A stretch of DNA of 42,272 nt. Origin: a virus. The position numbers and the translations under genes are program-made. The notes under the pieces are model-generated. The model was not told the origin of the DNA. It did no database searches and was given only the letters and a program-made list of their open reading frames with translations. The stretch covers positions 1 to 42,272 of IMG/VR virus record IMGVR_UViG_3300025117_000410; one strand, 5' to 3'. Of this stretch, positions 17,290 through 24,031 are shown one piece after another. Positions within the stretch are counted from its first letter, which is position 1, and each line of letters opens with the position of its first letter.

Positions 17290-17682
17290 CTATTTTCTCT
17301 TTTGTCCACCATAGACGTATTTATGCCAATCTGGCCGGCTGAACGTCTCTTCTCTTACCTGGCGTACTGGTGTCTTTGATTGTTTGCTTTCAGGTATTCC
17401 ACTTTCGATTATATCGATTGCAGTACGAAAATCACGCAGTTCAATCCAATCATGGCATTTGTTACATAGCGTTATTAGGTTATCGTCATCGTCCTGGCCG
17501 CCAATGGCACGCGGCACTATGTGATGAGCTGATAATCCAGTATGCGTTCTGTGATGCTTCTTGCATCGCTGGCATGTAAACTTATCGCGTTCGATTATTC
17601 TGTTCCTGGTATCACGCCACATATTGACGTTCATCGTAGTGTATTCCTTTTTTGCGTATACTGTTTTATGCCAATCTTTCAT
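17290..17682 (-). CDS. HNH endonuclease
   Basis: 130 residues. A zinc-bound HNH core: CQRCKKHH near residue 38, then SAHHIVPRAIGG with the catalytic His, then NLITLCNKCHDW with the second Cys pair and final His. ATG at 17682, six bases after GGAGG. It sits between the probable small terminase and the large terminase, as in many phages where HNH proteins assist terminase cutting at genome ends. The C-terminal 40 residues are basic. A homing-type role is the alternative. Confidence 0.92.
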   Translation of the reverse strand: MKDWHKTVYAKKEYTTMNVNMWRDTRNRIIERDKFTCQRCKKHHRTHTGLSAHHIVPRAIGGQDDDDNLITLCNKCHDWIELRDFRTAIDIIESGIPESKQSKTPVRQVREETFSRPDWHKYVYGGQKRK

Positions 17683-17726
17683 GCCAACCTCCTATCAACT
17701 GGTATGACCAGTTCTATCAAAACCTA

Positions 17727-18218
17727 TCAACTGCCACTATCACTATCCATTTCATCCACTATCACGCTATCAACCACATCTACCAGTGCCGGCACTTCCA
17801 CCTTGCCATAAACCTCTGTAAGCACATCATCCAATGCGCGCACGGCCACGCTAGCCATTACTTCCACTTGTGTTTTGTCAGGAGCACGCAAGCCAACGCG
17901 ATCAAGTATGTCCTTAGCTGCAGACTGGCGAAGCTTCTTATCATGTGACTTCAAATCGTCAACCATAACCCTTACCGCATCCATCGTTGCTTCCTGCAAT
18001 GCCATGCTAGCTTGCAATAGTCTATCGTGTCGCAATTCCATAGCTAAGCTTTCCAGTTCGCTTTTGTTAGGCAATCGCCATAACCACGTGTTGGAAAGTC
18101 CTACTTCTTTCAGTGCTGCTTCATTGGTAGGAAGCATAGAACGATAATAGATAAAAGCATGTTGGTCAGGGTCTATGGATTTTATATAGGTTAGTTGTGA
18201 CTGGAGTTCGCTTTGCAT
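17727..18218 (-). CDS. Probable terminase small subunit
   Basis: 163 residues from the ATG at 18218 (an in-frame TTG at 18260 would add 14). The N-terminal half reads NEAALKEVGLSNTWLWRLP, an HTH-like helix-turn-helix. The second half has LRQSAAKDILDRVGLRAPDKTQVEV, a segment typical of phBC6A51-type small terminase proteins, followed by an acidic tail. It would recognise the packaging site and regulate the large subunit. It lies upstream of HNH and TerL in the same leftward unit. The ribosome site is weak (GAAAG), and a TATAAT lies at 18243-18238. Confidence 0.65.
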   Translation of the reverse strand: MQSELQSQLTYIKSIDPDQHAFIYYRSMLPTNEAALKEVGLSNTWLWRLPNKSELESLAMELRHDRLLQASMALQEATMDAVRVMVDDLKSHDKKLRQSAAKDILDRVGLRAPDKTQVEVMASVAVRALDDVLTEVYGKVEVPALVDVVDSVIVDEMDSDSGS

Positions 18219-18282
18219 AGTTGTACAATCTTTCGCGATTATAAGATAAATGTCATACAAATTACATAAAAGAGATACGCGG

Positions 18283-18291
18283 ATTATATCA
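18283..18291 (-). promoter_or_regulatory. Extended -10 leftward promoter
   Basis: TGATATAAT on the minus strand (extended -10 form TGnTATAAT) in the gap between the 64-residue gene and the small terminase gene. No good -35 is seen, as is usual for extended -10 promoters. It could drive the late leftward unit. Confidence 0.5.
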
Positions 18292-18299
18292 TGCTAGTA

Positions 18300-18494
18300 T
18301 CAATTTCCATCGTCAATAAGTTCTATGACAGCGCGGATGTATGCCTTGTGCCATTGTAACAGCTGGCCCGCTTGCAGGCTGCACGTTTCCTGCAAGCGTA
18401 ACACTAGCATGATTGCTCCGTCAACGTTAGTCTTGATTGACCAAATTTCACCGTCAATTTCAACGGCTCTTACCTTGTTAGTTGTGTTATCCAT
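18300..18494 (-). CDS. Small protein, first gene of the leftward unit
   Basis: 64 residues from the ATG at 18494, the only ATG near the 5' end. No family recognised. It is a mixed alpha/beta peptide with GEIWSIKTNVDGAIM and a helical C-terminus. An extended -10 (TGGTATAAT) ends 6 bases before the ATG, so transcription would begin on or beside the A of ATG: a likely leaderless message. Being the most promoter-proximal leftward gene, it might be a regulator. Confidence 0.6.
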   Translation of the reverse strand: MDNTTNKVRAVEIDGEIWSIKTNVDGAIMLVLRLQETCSLQAGQLLQWHKAYIRAVIELIDDGN

Positions 18495-18500
18495 ACCAGT

Positions 18501-18509
18501 ATTATACCA
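18501..18509 (-). promoter_or_regulatory. Extended -10 leftward promoter (leaderless start)
   Basis: TGGTATAAT on the minus strand, 6 bases from the ATG at 18494. It is the outermost leftward promoter, back to back with the rightward promoter at 18585-18612. Confidence 0.6.
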
Positions 18510-18518
18510 GTGCAAGCA

Positions 18519-18548
18519 TAACTAGAACACAGGATTAATAACTAGAAC
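18519..18548. repeat. Direct repeats TAACTAGAAC between divergent promoters
   Basis: TAACTAGAAC occurs at 18519-18528 and 18539-18548, exactly 20 bp apart (about two helical turns). It is a likely operator pair in the divergent control region. Confidence 0.65.
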
Positions 18549-18584
18549 GTAGAATAATAGTTAGATTAATGAGGCTGAAAGTAC

Positions 18585-18612
18585 TTGACAAGCATAGACA
18601 ATAGTGTATAAT
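18585..18612 (+). promoter_or_regulatory. Main rightward (early) promoter
   Basis: Perfect hexamers TTGACA (18585-18590) and TATAAT (18607-18612) with a 16-bp spacer. It drives the long rightward unit. GCATACCACA follows at 18617-18626, the same word that forms one arm of the operator at 19340-19349. Confidence 0.9.
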
Positions 18613-18651
18613 CTAAGCATACCACAAACAACAGAACAGAAGAGAGGCAGC

Positions 18652-18768
18652 ATGAAACTAATCATAGTCTTGATAGCCTTAATCATAATCGCAAGCACGC
18701 CACAACCATTCCGAATCGTTGCTTGCCTGGTATTTATAGCCGCAGGTATCGCGGCAATAGTAAAGTAA
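18652..18768 (+). CDS. Small membrane peptide
   Basis: 38 residues. Two hydrophobic stretches (LIIVLIALIIIA and VACLVFIAAGIAAIV) are separated by a short TPQPFR loop, predicting a helical hairpin. Ribosome site GAGAGG. First gene after the main early promoter. Function unknown; an early host-membrane or superinfection role is a guess. Confidence 0.65.
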   Translation: MKLIIVLIALIIIASTPQPFRIVACLVFIAAGIAAIVK

Positions 18769-18780
18769 AGGATGTGTGAG

Positions 18781-19062
18781 ATGACTAACAGAATTAATCA
18801 ATCAGACTTAGAAGCAACAGTAAACCGTATCAACCGCGCGACTGGCAACAAACTTGAAGCAGTAACACGCGGCGACGATGGTAAGCGCACCTACAATATC
18901 GGAACATATGTAATCAGCTATGCTTACGGCGGTTGCAAATTAGAGCAAATTGTATCCGACGGCGGCGGCATTCGATCTATCACAAGCGGTTACGTTTCGA
19001 AGCGTGAATTGTACTATCAGATGCAAGCATTCTTAGCAGGCATTGACGCAATCAAATCATAA
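18781..19062 (+). CDS. Conserved small phage protein, unknown
   Basis: 93 residues beginning MTNRINQSDLEATVNRINR. AAAGGA lies 7 bases before the ATG at 18781, favouring it over the ATG at 18772. The NRINxxTG start and the Gly-rich GGCKLEQ centre recall short early proteins of other phages. No function known. Confidence 0.75.
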   Translation: MTNRINQSDLEATVNRINRATGNKLEAVTRGDDGKRTYNIGTYVISYAYGGCKLEQIVSDGGGIRSITSGYVSKRELYYQMQAFLAGIDAIKS

Positions 19063-19076
19063 CCCCCCTATCCCGA

Positions 19077-19096
19077 GCCTGGCGGGTAAACCAGGC
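19077..19096 (+). promoter_or_regulatory. Stem-loop before the next gene
   Basis: GCCTGG-CGGGTAAA-CCAGGC, a 6-bp GC stem in the gap between two early genes, ending just before the GGAAAGG ribosome site. No U-run. Possible mRNA processing or stability element. Confidence 0.45.
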
Positions 19097-19110
19097 GGAA
19101 AGGTATCATC

Positions 19111-19302
19111 ATGAAAGCAAAGGAACTTATGAAAGTAAAAACCGTTATTGCTTCCTGGTCTTGGGGCAAAGAGATTGTAAATAGTTGGGCTTATGTAACC
19201 GACAACCATGATGGTACTTATCAGGTACATTATGATGACGGTGAAACATACGACAACTCAATGACATTCAATCTATCCGACCGTGCATTTCACTTCTCAT
19301 AA
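19111..19302 (+). CDS. Small early protein, SH3-like/Tudor-like barrel possible
   Basis: 63 residues, with WGKEIVNSWAYVTDNHDGTYQVHYDDGETYD, a beta-rich pattern ending in an acidic patch that resembles small SH3-like folds. Ribosome site GGAAAGG. Function unknown. Confidence 0.65.
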   Translation: MKAKELMKVKTVIASWSWGKEIVNSWAYVTDNHDGTYQVHYDDGETYDNSMTFNLSDRAFHFS

Positions 19303-19307
19303 ACAAC

Positions 19308-19336
19308 TTGACAACGATTGTGTGGTATGCTACAAT
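19308..19336 (+). promoter_or_regulatory. Second rightward promoter
   Basis: TTGACA (19308-19313), 17-bp spacer, TACAAT (19331-19336). The -10 lies in the loop of a 12-bp inverted repeat, so a bound repressor would block polymerase. Confidence 0.88.
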
Positions 19337-19351
19337 AAGGCATACCACACA
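19319..19351. promoter_or_regulatory. 12-bp inverted-repeat operator over the -10 box
   Basis: Arms TGTGTGGTATGC (19319-19330) and GCATACCACACA (19340-19351) are perfect inverted copies around a 9-bp centre that holds the -10. The next gene encodes a ribbon-helix-helix protein, so autoregulation is the simplest reading. A single arm recurs at 18617-18626 after the main early promoter. Confidence 0.82.
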
Positions 19352-19368
19352 GAAAGGAAACTAATCAC

Positions 19369-19563
19369 ATGACAAAAGCAATCCGAACTAAACCGAAGGC
19401 TATCACTATCTATATAACGGATAGCCAATACAATCAATTGCAAGAACTGATCGCCTATTATTCACAAGGCGCGTCAAATGCTGGACTATCAAGCGTCATC
19501 CGATATGCAATTAATATGCTATATCACAGTATGCTAAAGGAACTGACACAGAAAGGCAAGTGA
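19369..19563 (+). CDS. Ribbon-helix-helix (CopG/Arc-like) DNA-binding protein
   Basis: 64 residues. A basic N-terminus leads into the strand KAITIYITD, then helix DSQYNQLQELIAYYSQ and a second helix SSVIRYAINMLYHSML: the ribbon-helix-helix order. Such dimers bind palindromes through the strand. The gene lies directly behind a 12-bp inverted repeat over its own promoter, so it probably represses itself and perhaps the main early promoter, which carries a half-site. Ribosome site AAAGGA. Confidence 0.8.
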   Translation: MTKAIRTKPKAITIYITDSQYNQLQELIAYYSQGASNAGLSSVIRYAINMLYHSMLKELTQKGK

Positions 19564-19566
19564 CAC

Positions 19567-19830
19567 ATGTACATGGTGGTAACGTCCGAACTACTGACAG
19601 TCTACAATCAGGATAACGAAGAAGTTTACATGACAAGACTGACCAGCAGGATGAAATATAACATTGTCAATCTGACCAGGCGCGATGACTTCCAGACACG
19701 TGTACACTTTGGATGTAACCTGTTTCTAACGATCAGACGGATAGCATACAAGCCTTATGAGTTGGACCTATCCGAACACACAGGAATCAATACAAGAATA
19801 TGGATGGATGTAATCAGAAAGGATAAGTAA
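19567..19830 (+). CDS. Small early protein, unknown
   Basis: 87 residues, mainly beta, with a basic middle (RMKYNIVNLTRRDD) and an aromatic centre. It follows the RHH gene by 3 bases. No family recognised. Confidence 0.65.
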   Translation: MYMVVTSELLTVYNQDNEEVYMTRLTSRMKYNIVNLTRRDDFQTRVHFGCNLFLTIRRIAYKPYELDLSEHTGINTRIWMDVIRKDK

Positions 19831-19831
19831 C

Positions 19832-20020
19832 ATGAACGCAGGCAATTTTATTATCGGCTGCATCTTGGCAGCGTGTGCGCTGGTAGTTATGGTCGTGCTT
19901 ATGCTTGAACCAGCAGGCCGCGCAATGTTTGTTCAAGCATACCTTGACTGGCTGGCTACCGCCGCCGTCCTAATAGTCTGCATAACCTTAGGACTTGCAT
20001 CACTAATCAAATGGAGTTGA
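19832..20020 (+). CDS. Small two-helix membrane protein
   Basis: 62 residues with two clear membrane helices (FIIGCILAACALVVMVVLML and LATAAVLIVCITLGLASLI). AAGGA ribosome site. Function unknown. Confidence 0.7.
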   Translation: MNAGNFIIGCILAACALVVMVVLMLEPAGRAMFVQAYLDWLATAAVLIVCITLGLASLIKWS

Positions 20021-20024
20021 TCCG

Positions 20025-20339
20025 ATGGCTAAACTAATTGACTGGATAAGAGAAGAGACTGACGAAGAAGTAACCGCCGTTATCTTTGGCGAGGTATATG
20101 CCTACAGATATCTTGAAGATAAGCACCCGCCGGCTGGCGTAGTTATGACACTTGAAGAAGCTATGCCTTGGCTTAAAAAAGAGTTCGACGATGGCTATGG
20201 TTCGCCGGAATGCCCACCGATGGCAGCATACACTGAGAACTGGATTGTATCTGTGTATCAATACGATGGCAGCACAAGTTCATTCACTATCAGACGTAAT
20301 CCTATCAATGGCATCAAGCCTTGTATGCCTGGAGGTTGA
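20025..20339 (+). CDS. Early protein, unknown
   Basis: 104 residues. Acidic, with VIFGEVYAYRYLEDKHPPAG and a C-terminal beta part (WIVSVYQYDGSTSSFTIRR). GGAG ribosome site. It precedes the next gene by one base. No family recognised. Confidence 0.65.
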   Translation: MAKLIDWIREETDEEVTAVIFGEVYAYRYLEDKHPPAGVVMTLEEAMPWLKKEFDDGYGSPECPPMAAYTENWIVSVYQYDGSTSSFTIRRNPINGIKPCMPGG

Positions 20340-20340
20340 C

Positions 20341-20595
20341 ATGGACGGAATAGAATACACCACATGGCATGACCAGAAGCCGAGCCATAATCCGAAGCCG
20401 GATAACCTGATGGAGCTAGAGTATCAGATGCAGAAAGGGTGGTTGGACTACGATCACCTGATTGAGAAGCGTTACGACTGGTACGCAGGCATCACAACCG
20501 ATGAAGTAACGCATGAGATGATTGACAAGCAGCGCGCCGAAGCAGTCCGATGTCAACAGGCGTACTATGATGCATGGAGGCAGGCGAATGAGTGA
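20341..20595 (+). CDS. Early protein, unknown
   Basis: 84 residues from the ATG at 20341, with GGAGG about 7 bases upstream. Acidic and helical, rich in Trp and Tyr (HDQKPSHNPKPDNLMELEYQ). Its last 8 bases overlap the next gene. Confidence 0.65.
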   Translation: MDGIEYTTWHDQKPSHNPKPDNLMELEYQMQKGWLDYDHLIEKRYDWYAGITTDEVTHEMIDKQRAEAVRCQQAYYDAWRQANE

Positions 20596-20941
20596 CATTA
20601 TCAGAATGGAAATGGCTGAAATGATAGGCGATGATTGGCTGTTAGGACATGGATTATTAGAGCCGTTGTCATTCGACAACCTATCTGATGTTCACCAATT
20701 TACCAAAGGAAACAACTGCGCATTATGCTTTGGAATACTTACTAAGCGTTTTAACCATGATACCGGCAAGTACAATGCCTATTGTCCTGAATGTGACAGT
20801 CTCATCTATTCGCACAACCATATCAGTAGGAAAAGAGTAGAAGAAATTCAAGAAGTAAACCAGACTGCTACATACCAGCGCAAAGGCGAAGAGTTAGAAC
20901 GCAGAACTGAACAACAAATATTAGATGAGTTAGGTTTCTAG
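20588..20941 (+). CDS. Zinc-ribbon protein
   Basis: 117 residues. NCALCFGILTKRF and YCPECDSLIYSH form a CxxC/CxxC zinc ribbon near residues 42-75, flanked by helices. The ATG at 20588 lies in ATGAGTGA over the previous stop. The real start is here rather than further upstream. It directly precedes recT, so it could be a recombination partner; this is inference. Confidence 0.7.
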   Translation: MSDIIRMEMAEMIGDDWLLGHGLLEPLSFDNLSDVHQFTKGNNCALCFGILTKRFNHDTGKYNAYCPECDSLIYSHNHISRKRVEEIQEVNQTATYQRKGEELERRTEQQILDELGF

Positions 20942-20956
20942 AAAGGAAACAATCCG

Positions 20957-21916
20957 ATGGCTACAAATGCAATCACACCCTACCAGCAACTAAAGAAAAT
21001 GATTTCAACTGAAGAAATCAAGAATAGATTTCAAGAAGTATTAGGTCAGAAGGCACAGGGTTTCTTGACATCAGTATTAAACACTGTTTACCTGAATGAC
21101 AACCTATCGCAGGCGGATCCGAACAGTATTATGACAAGCGCACTAACCGCCGCCGCCTTGGACCTGCCAGTAGACCCGAACCTTGGGTTCTCCTGGATCA
21201 TTCCTTACAATGTCAAAGGTCAGAAGGTGGCACGCTTTCAACTTGGATACCGAGGCTACATTCAATTAGCGTTACGCTCGGGACAATATGAGACTATCAA
21301 CGTGGTTGAAATCTACGAAGGCGAAGAGATAAAAGAGGATAGACTGACAGGCAAGGTAATCTTAAATGGCAAGCGTGTATCCGATCAAGTCAAAGGATAT
21401 GTTGCATACTTCCGGTTACTGAATGGGTTCGAGAAGTACCTGCTTAAATACAAGAGTGAGATTGAAGCACATGCCAAGAAATATTCAAAATCTTGGGGTA
21501 ATCAGTCATCACCCTGGACATCAGACTTTGACAAGATGGCAAAGAAAACCGTACTGAAAGAACTGATTAGCAAGTATGGGATCATGTCAATTCAGATGCA
21601 GACTGCTATCGAACATGACAAAGAACCTGAAGAACAAGAAGAAAGCATTGACCTATCCGATGTCATAGATGCAAGGTCAAGAGATGTAGAACAAGAGCAA
21701 CAGTCATTCAATGCGGTTGCTACCCTTGTATCTGAGGGCATCTGTGATAATGAATTTGCTGCCACTGGTTTACTGAACTCGCATGTTCCAGACGAGTTGA
21801 AATCTAACCGTGATGCACTAATCAAGTGGGGCAAGATGTACCGAGCATGGCGCGACATGGGCGACAAGCCCGACGATGCTGCAAGCAAGGCGTCCGAGGG
21901 ATTAGTAGCACAATAG
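20957..21916 (+). CDS. recT: RecT-family single-strand annealing protein
   Basis: 319 residues. Seen: FLTSVLNTVYLNDNL, the conserved block MTSALTAAALDLPVDPNLGFSWIIPY split over residues 65-90, then ARFQLGYRGYIQLALRSGQY, all hallmarks of RecT annealases. The family core ends near residue 215; the last ~100 residues (acidic, coiled) are less conserved. RecT pairs homologous single strands for recombination-dependent replication. No RecE-type exonuclease adjoins it. A small PDDEXK nuclease is encoded at 28642 in the same unit. GAAAGGA ribosome site. Confidence 0.97.
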   Translation: MATNAITPYQQLKKMISTEEIKNRFQEVLGQKAQGFLTSVLNTVYLNDNLSQADPNSIMTSALTAAALDLPVDPNLGFSWIIPYNVKGQKVARFQLGYRGYIQLALRSGQYETINVVEIYEGEEIKEDRLTGKVILNGKRVSDQVKGYVAYFRLLNGFEKYLLKYKSEIEAHAKKYSKSWGNQSSPWTSDFDKMAKKTVLKELISKYGIMSIQMQTAIEHDKEPEEQEESIDLSDVIDARSRDVEQEQQSFNAVATLVSEGICDNEFAATGLLNSHVPDELKSNRDALIKWGKMYRAWRDMGDKPDDAASKASEGLVAQ

Positions 21917-21928
21917 ACTACTTCGGGG

Positions 21929-22013
21929 GCTGCGCATCCGACAAAACACGCGGCATGTTCTCTCCTCCTTACGGTTCAGCCCGCGTGGTACGGGCTGGAC
22001 CAAAGGGAGAACA
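21929..22013 (+). ncRNA. Tandem stem-loops after recT
   Basis: Helix 1: GCTGCG (21929-21934) with CGCGGC (21949-21954). Helix 2 starts one base later: TGTTCTC (21956-21962) with GAGAACA (22007-22013), enclosing an inner stem GTTCAGCCCG/CGGGCTGGAC around a 7-base loop. No U-run follows, so it is not a plain terminator. It may be an mRNA processing site, an attenuator or a small structured RNA. The ribosome site of the next gene follows. Confidence 0.55.
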
Positions 22014-22036
22014 CACAAACGAAAGGGATAAAGAAG

Positions 22037-22450
22037 ATGGAATGGAATGAGTTAGTAAACACAAAAACAGGAACCGTACTACAACATGGTAAACATTCTG
22101 GCATTGAATACTACATAGTGTGTGGACCTGTATCCGTTGTCGCATACATCCGCATACCGGAAGGTAGTCCGTACCTTGATTCTGAATACGATGATGTTGG
22201 TCTTGATGTGCATGGTGGACTGACTTACAAGGGAACAAAATGGTGGGAAGGTGAAGTAGAAGGTAGCACAGGAAGCCTATACTTTGGTTGGGACTATAGT
22301 CACTGGCAAGATAGACCATTTTATGATGAGATGTTTAGAAACAATCGCGAAATTGAATGGACTGATGACCTTGTGTTACCAGAAGTATTAGAAGCATGTG
22401 AAGAATTTGCAAGGATGCAAACCGATGAACAAGAAGTGTCCGCACTGTGA
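22037..22450 (+). CDS. Conserved phage protein, unknown (VHGGLTY family style)
   Basis: 137 residues. GSPYLDSEYDDVGLDVHGGLTY and SLYFGWDYSHWQDRP resemble a common phage early protein family of unknown role, with conserved VHGGLTY and FGxD blocks. GAAAGGGA ribosome site. It overlaps the next gene. Confidence 0.75.
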   Translation: MEWNELVNTKTGTVLQHGKHSGIEYYIVCGPVSVVAYIRIPEGSPYLDSEYDDVGLDVHGGLTYKGTKWWEGEVEGSTGSLYFGWDYSHWQDRPFYDEMFRNNREIEWTDDLVLPEVLEACEEFARMQTDEQEVSAL

Positions 22451-22673
22451 CAAGGCAATAGACTATCAGGACAACCACGAACTAGCTATAAACTGTCCAC
22501 ATTGCAACGGACTGATCGAAGTGGACAGACTAGGCATCGGCATCATGTTTGTCCGTGCTTACCAGCAGGTGGTGTACATGCACAAGATACCAGAACTGTT
22601 CTGGAAGCAAGCGGAACGCCAGTTCGCTGGCGATCCGTTTACCAAACTAATCTATGATAAGGAGACAAGATGA
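22425..22673 (+). CDS. Zinc-ribbon small protein
   Basis: 82 residues from the ATG at 22425 (an upstream in-frame ATG at 22398 lies inside the previous gene). KCPHCDKAIDY and NCPHCNGLIEV form a classic zinc ribbon at the N-terminus. The C-terminal part is helical. Function unknown; nucleic-acid binding is likely. Confidence 0.7.
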   Translation: MNKKCPHCDKAIDYQDNHELAINCPHCNGLIEVDRLGIGIMFVRAYQQVVYMHKIPELFWKQAERQFAGDPFTKLIYDKETR

Positions 22674-22858
22674 AAGACATATTAGACTTGCAAGTATTAC
22701 ATGACCTAAGCGTTGCGTTGTTGCGCATCATGCAATCGGAAGGAACGTCAGCACACACAAGTTACATTGATGAAGTTGACTACGTTGACGCACCAGAAGG
22801 TAAATGCTATCGCATCACAATCAACTTAGAACTTGTAGACGAAGGAGATAGGACATGA
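22670..22858 (+). CDS. Small protein, unknown
   Basis: 62 residues, an amphipathic helix followed by a beta strand pair (GKCYRITINLELVDEG). ATGA overlap with both neighbours, so translation is coupled. No family recognised. Confidence 0.6.
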   Translation: MKDILDLQVLHDLSVALLRIMQSEGTSAHTSYIDEVDYVDAPEGKCYRITINLELVDEGDRT

Positions 22859-23010
22859 AACGACTAATCATTATCATCTTGGTTGTACTGGCAATCACAT
22901 TTGTAATGACATTCGATGTCATGGCAGGTGGTGACAAACAGCGCGGCGACAAGGGACAAGGCAGCGTGAACCAGCACTTTGTCATGCCACCTTGGTGGGC
23001 AATGAACTAG
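22855..23010 (+). CDS. Small secreted or membrane-anchored peptide
   Basis: 51 residues. A basic start and a hydrophobic core (IIIILVVLAITFVMTF) end in DVMAGG, a signal-peptide-like cleavage site. The mature part is polar and ends VMPPWWAMN. Its stop adjoins the structured RNA. Confidence 0.6.
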   Translation: MKRLIIIILVVLAITFVMTFDVMAGGDKQRGDKGQGSVNQHFVMPPWWAMN

Positions 23011-23320
23011 GAATTACGAGTTTATTCCGAGATTACGCTGCGGCGCATGGTACACAAGGCGGCTGCACTCCTACTGCTGATCCATGCGCAACTAGACGGA
23101 CCGCCACCAAGGACAGGATGCGAATTCCCCCGCAGCGAATGACCAGGCACGCGTAGAGGCGTATGCCCCGCACCTGGCAAACACGCGAACCGTAAGCGGC
23201 AGTACGGTATGCGCAAAATCATCTTCTTGTTTTGGGACGACTGCCGCAGATGATAATAGCCTGGGTGTAGCGCATCCTAACCGATGTGCGCCCGTCGGGT
23301 AACGGACATCCAGGCATCAG
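23010..23320 (+). ncRNA. Candidate large structured non-coding RNA
   Basis: About 310 bases, GC-rich and without a convincing gene, between two early genes. Perfect helices: CGCTGCG (23036-23042) with CGCAGCG (23131-23137); GCGCATGG (23043-23050) with CCATGCGC (23082-23089); CCAGG (23143-23147) with CCTGG (23173-23177); ACCGTA (23189-23194) with TACGGT (23203-23208); ATCATCT (23218-23224) with AGATGAT (23248-23254); GCCTGGGTGT (23259-23268) with ACATCCAGGC (23306-23315, one G-U); GCGCATC (23270-23276) with GATGTGC (23283-23289); CCGT (23292-23295) with ACGG (23302-23305). The loop GCGGCAG (23196-23202) pairs with CTGCCGC (23241-23247) in another hairpin loop, a kissing interaction. GGCGG (23058-23062) may pair with CCGCC (23101-23105). 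I match no known class. No IscB/IsrB-like protein is in the window. Confidence 0.78.
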
Positions 23321-23332
23321 ATTGGAGGAGCG

Positions 23333-23569
23333 ATGGAAGGCAGAATAGTAAGAGTTAAGTTGACAGGTAACGCATACTATCCAAAATTCGAGATTATAAG
23401 AGACTTCAAACGGCGTGAGTATTGGGCAAACGAGACGAGAATAAAAATGCTTAATACCCTATTCGCATCGCACAAAGGAAAAACATTTGTTGACTTTAAG
23501 AACAGCGCGGTTGAAATATACGTACCGAAACGCAATCACACAGACGAAACGGCAATCAATCCGTGTTAG
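23333..23569 (+). CDS. Small protein after the structured RNA, unknown
   Basis: 78 residues, beta and basic, with RIVRVKLTGNAYYPKFEIIRD and VDFKNSAVEIYVPKRN. GGAGG ribosome site just after the RNA's last helix. The basic charge would suit RNA or DNA binding, but no family was recognised. Confidence 0.65.
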   Translation: MEGRIVRVKLTGNAYYPKFEIIRDFKRREYWANETRIKMLNTLFASHKGKTFVDFKNSAVEIYVPKRNHTDETAINPC

Positions 23570-23576
23570 CGCAACA

Positions 23577-23592
23577 GTGTACACCAGTACAC
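23577..23592. promoter_or_regulatory. Palindrome GTGTAC-ACCA-GTACAC
   Basis: A perfect 6-bp inverted repeat with a 4-base centre in the 94-base gap before the gene at 23664. TTGACG (23594-23599) lies next to it, but no -10 at the right distance was found; a TATAAA is further on (23629). A possible operator. Confidence 0.4.
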
Positions 23593-23663
23593 ATTGACGC
23601 GACGGAATGATACTTGTTTCGGAATTAGTATAAATGATTACCAATCGTGAAAGGATGAGCAAC

Positions 23664-24026
23664 ATGAATGATCCTAAAGTAATAGAGCCATTGGCAGAAT
23701 ATGCACACAAAGCATGGTCTGGATGGATGCGGTATCTATTCAACGAGGCAACAGATAATCCAGACGGAACAGTAACAGTACCAGAATGGGCGGTATCTAG
23801 GTGGAAGCGTCAAATGCATACAGACTACGCGGACTTGCCTGAAACAGAAAAGGAAAGCAATAGAGTTGAAGCTGAAATGATTGTAACAACCATTGGTAAT
23901 ATCAAGAGAATTGCGGCAGAAGAGTTTGTAAAAAGAGTTGAGGGTATTGATCCTAATTGTCTCACGGTTGAGAGAAGAGGCGATAAATGGATTATAGGAA
24001 ATGACAAAGATAACAAGAAAGGATGA
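23664..24026 (+). CDS. Early protein with RyR-like domain
   Basis: 120 residues from the ATG at 23664, with AAAGG 9 bases upstream (in-frame ATGs at 23634 and 23655 lack this). AHKAWSGWMRYLF, then WAVSRWKRQMHTDYADLPETEKESNRVEAEM. The YxxLPExEKESxRxEA pattern is seen in phage RyR-type domains. Function unknown, perhaps ligand binding. Confidence 0.65.
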   Translation: MNDPKVIEPLAEYAHKAWSGWMRYLFNEATDNPDGTVTVPEWAVSRWKRQMHTDYADLPETEKESNRVEAEMIVTTIGNIKRIAAEEFVKRVEGIDPNCLTVERRGDKWIIGNDKDNKKG

Positions 24027-24031
24027 GTAAC

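Noticed and set aside
21977-21997. Intrinsic terminator after recT
   Set aside because: The stem is strong but no U-run follows and genes continue in the same direction.
23022-23222. 66-residue minus-strand ORF within the structured RNA
   Set aside because: Its strand is opposite all neighbours and its codons are explained by the paired helices.
23010-23320. HEARO/omega RNA, tmRNA or RNase P RNA
   Set aside because: No IscB/IsrB-like protein is present, and neither the tRNA-like ends of tmRNA nor the RNase P core words were found. The first remains worth a model search.
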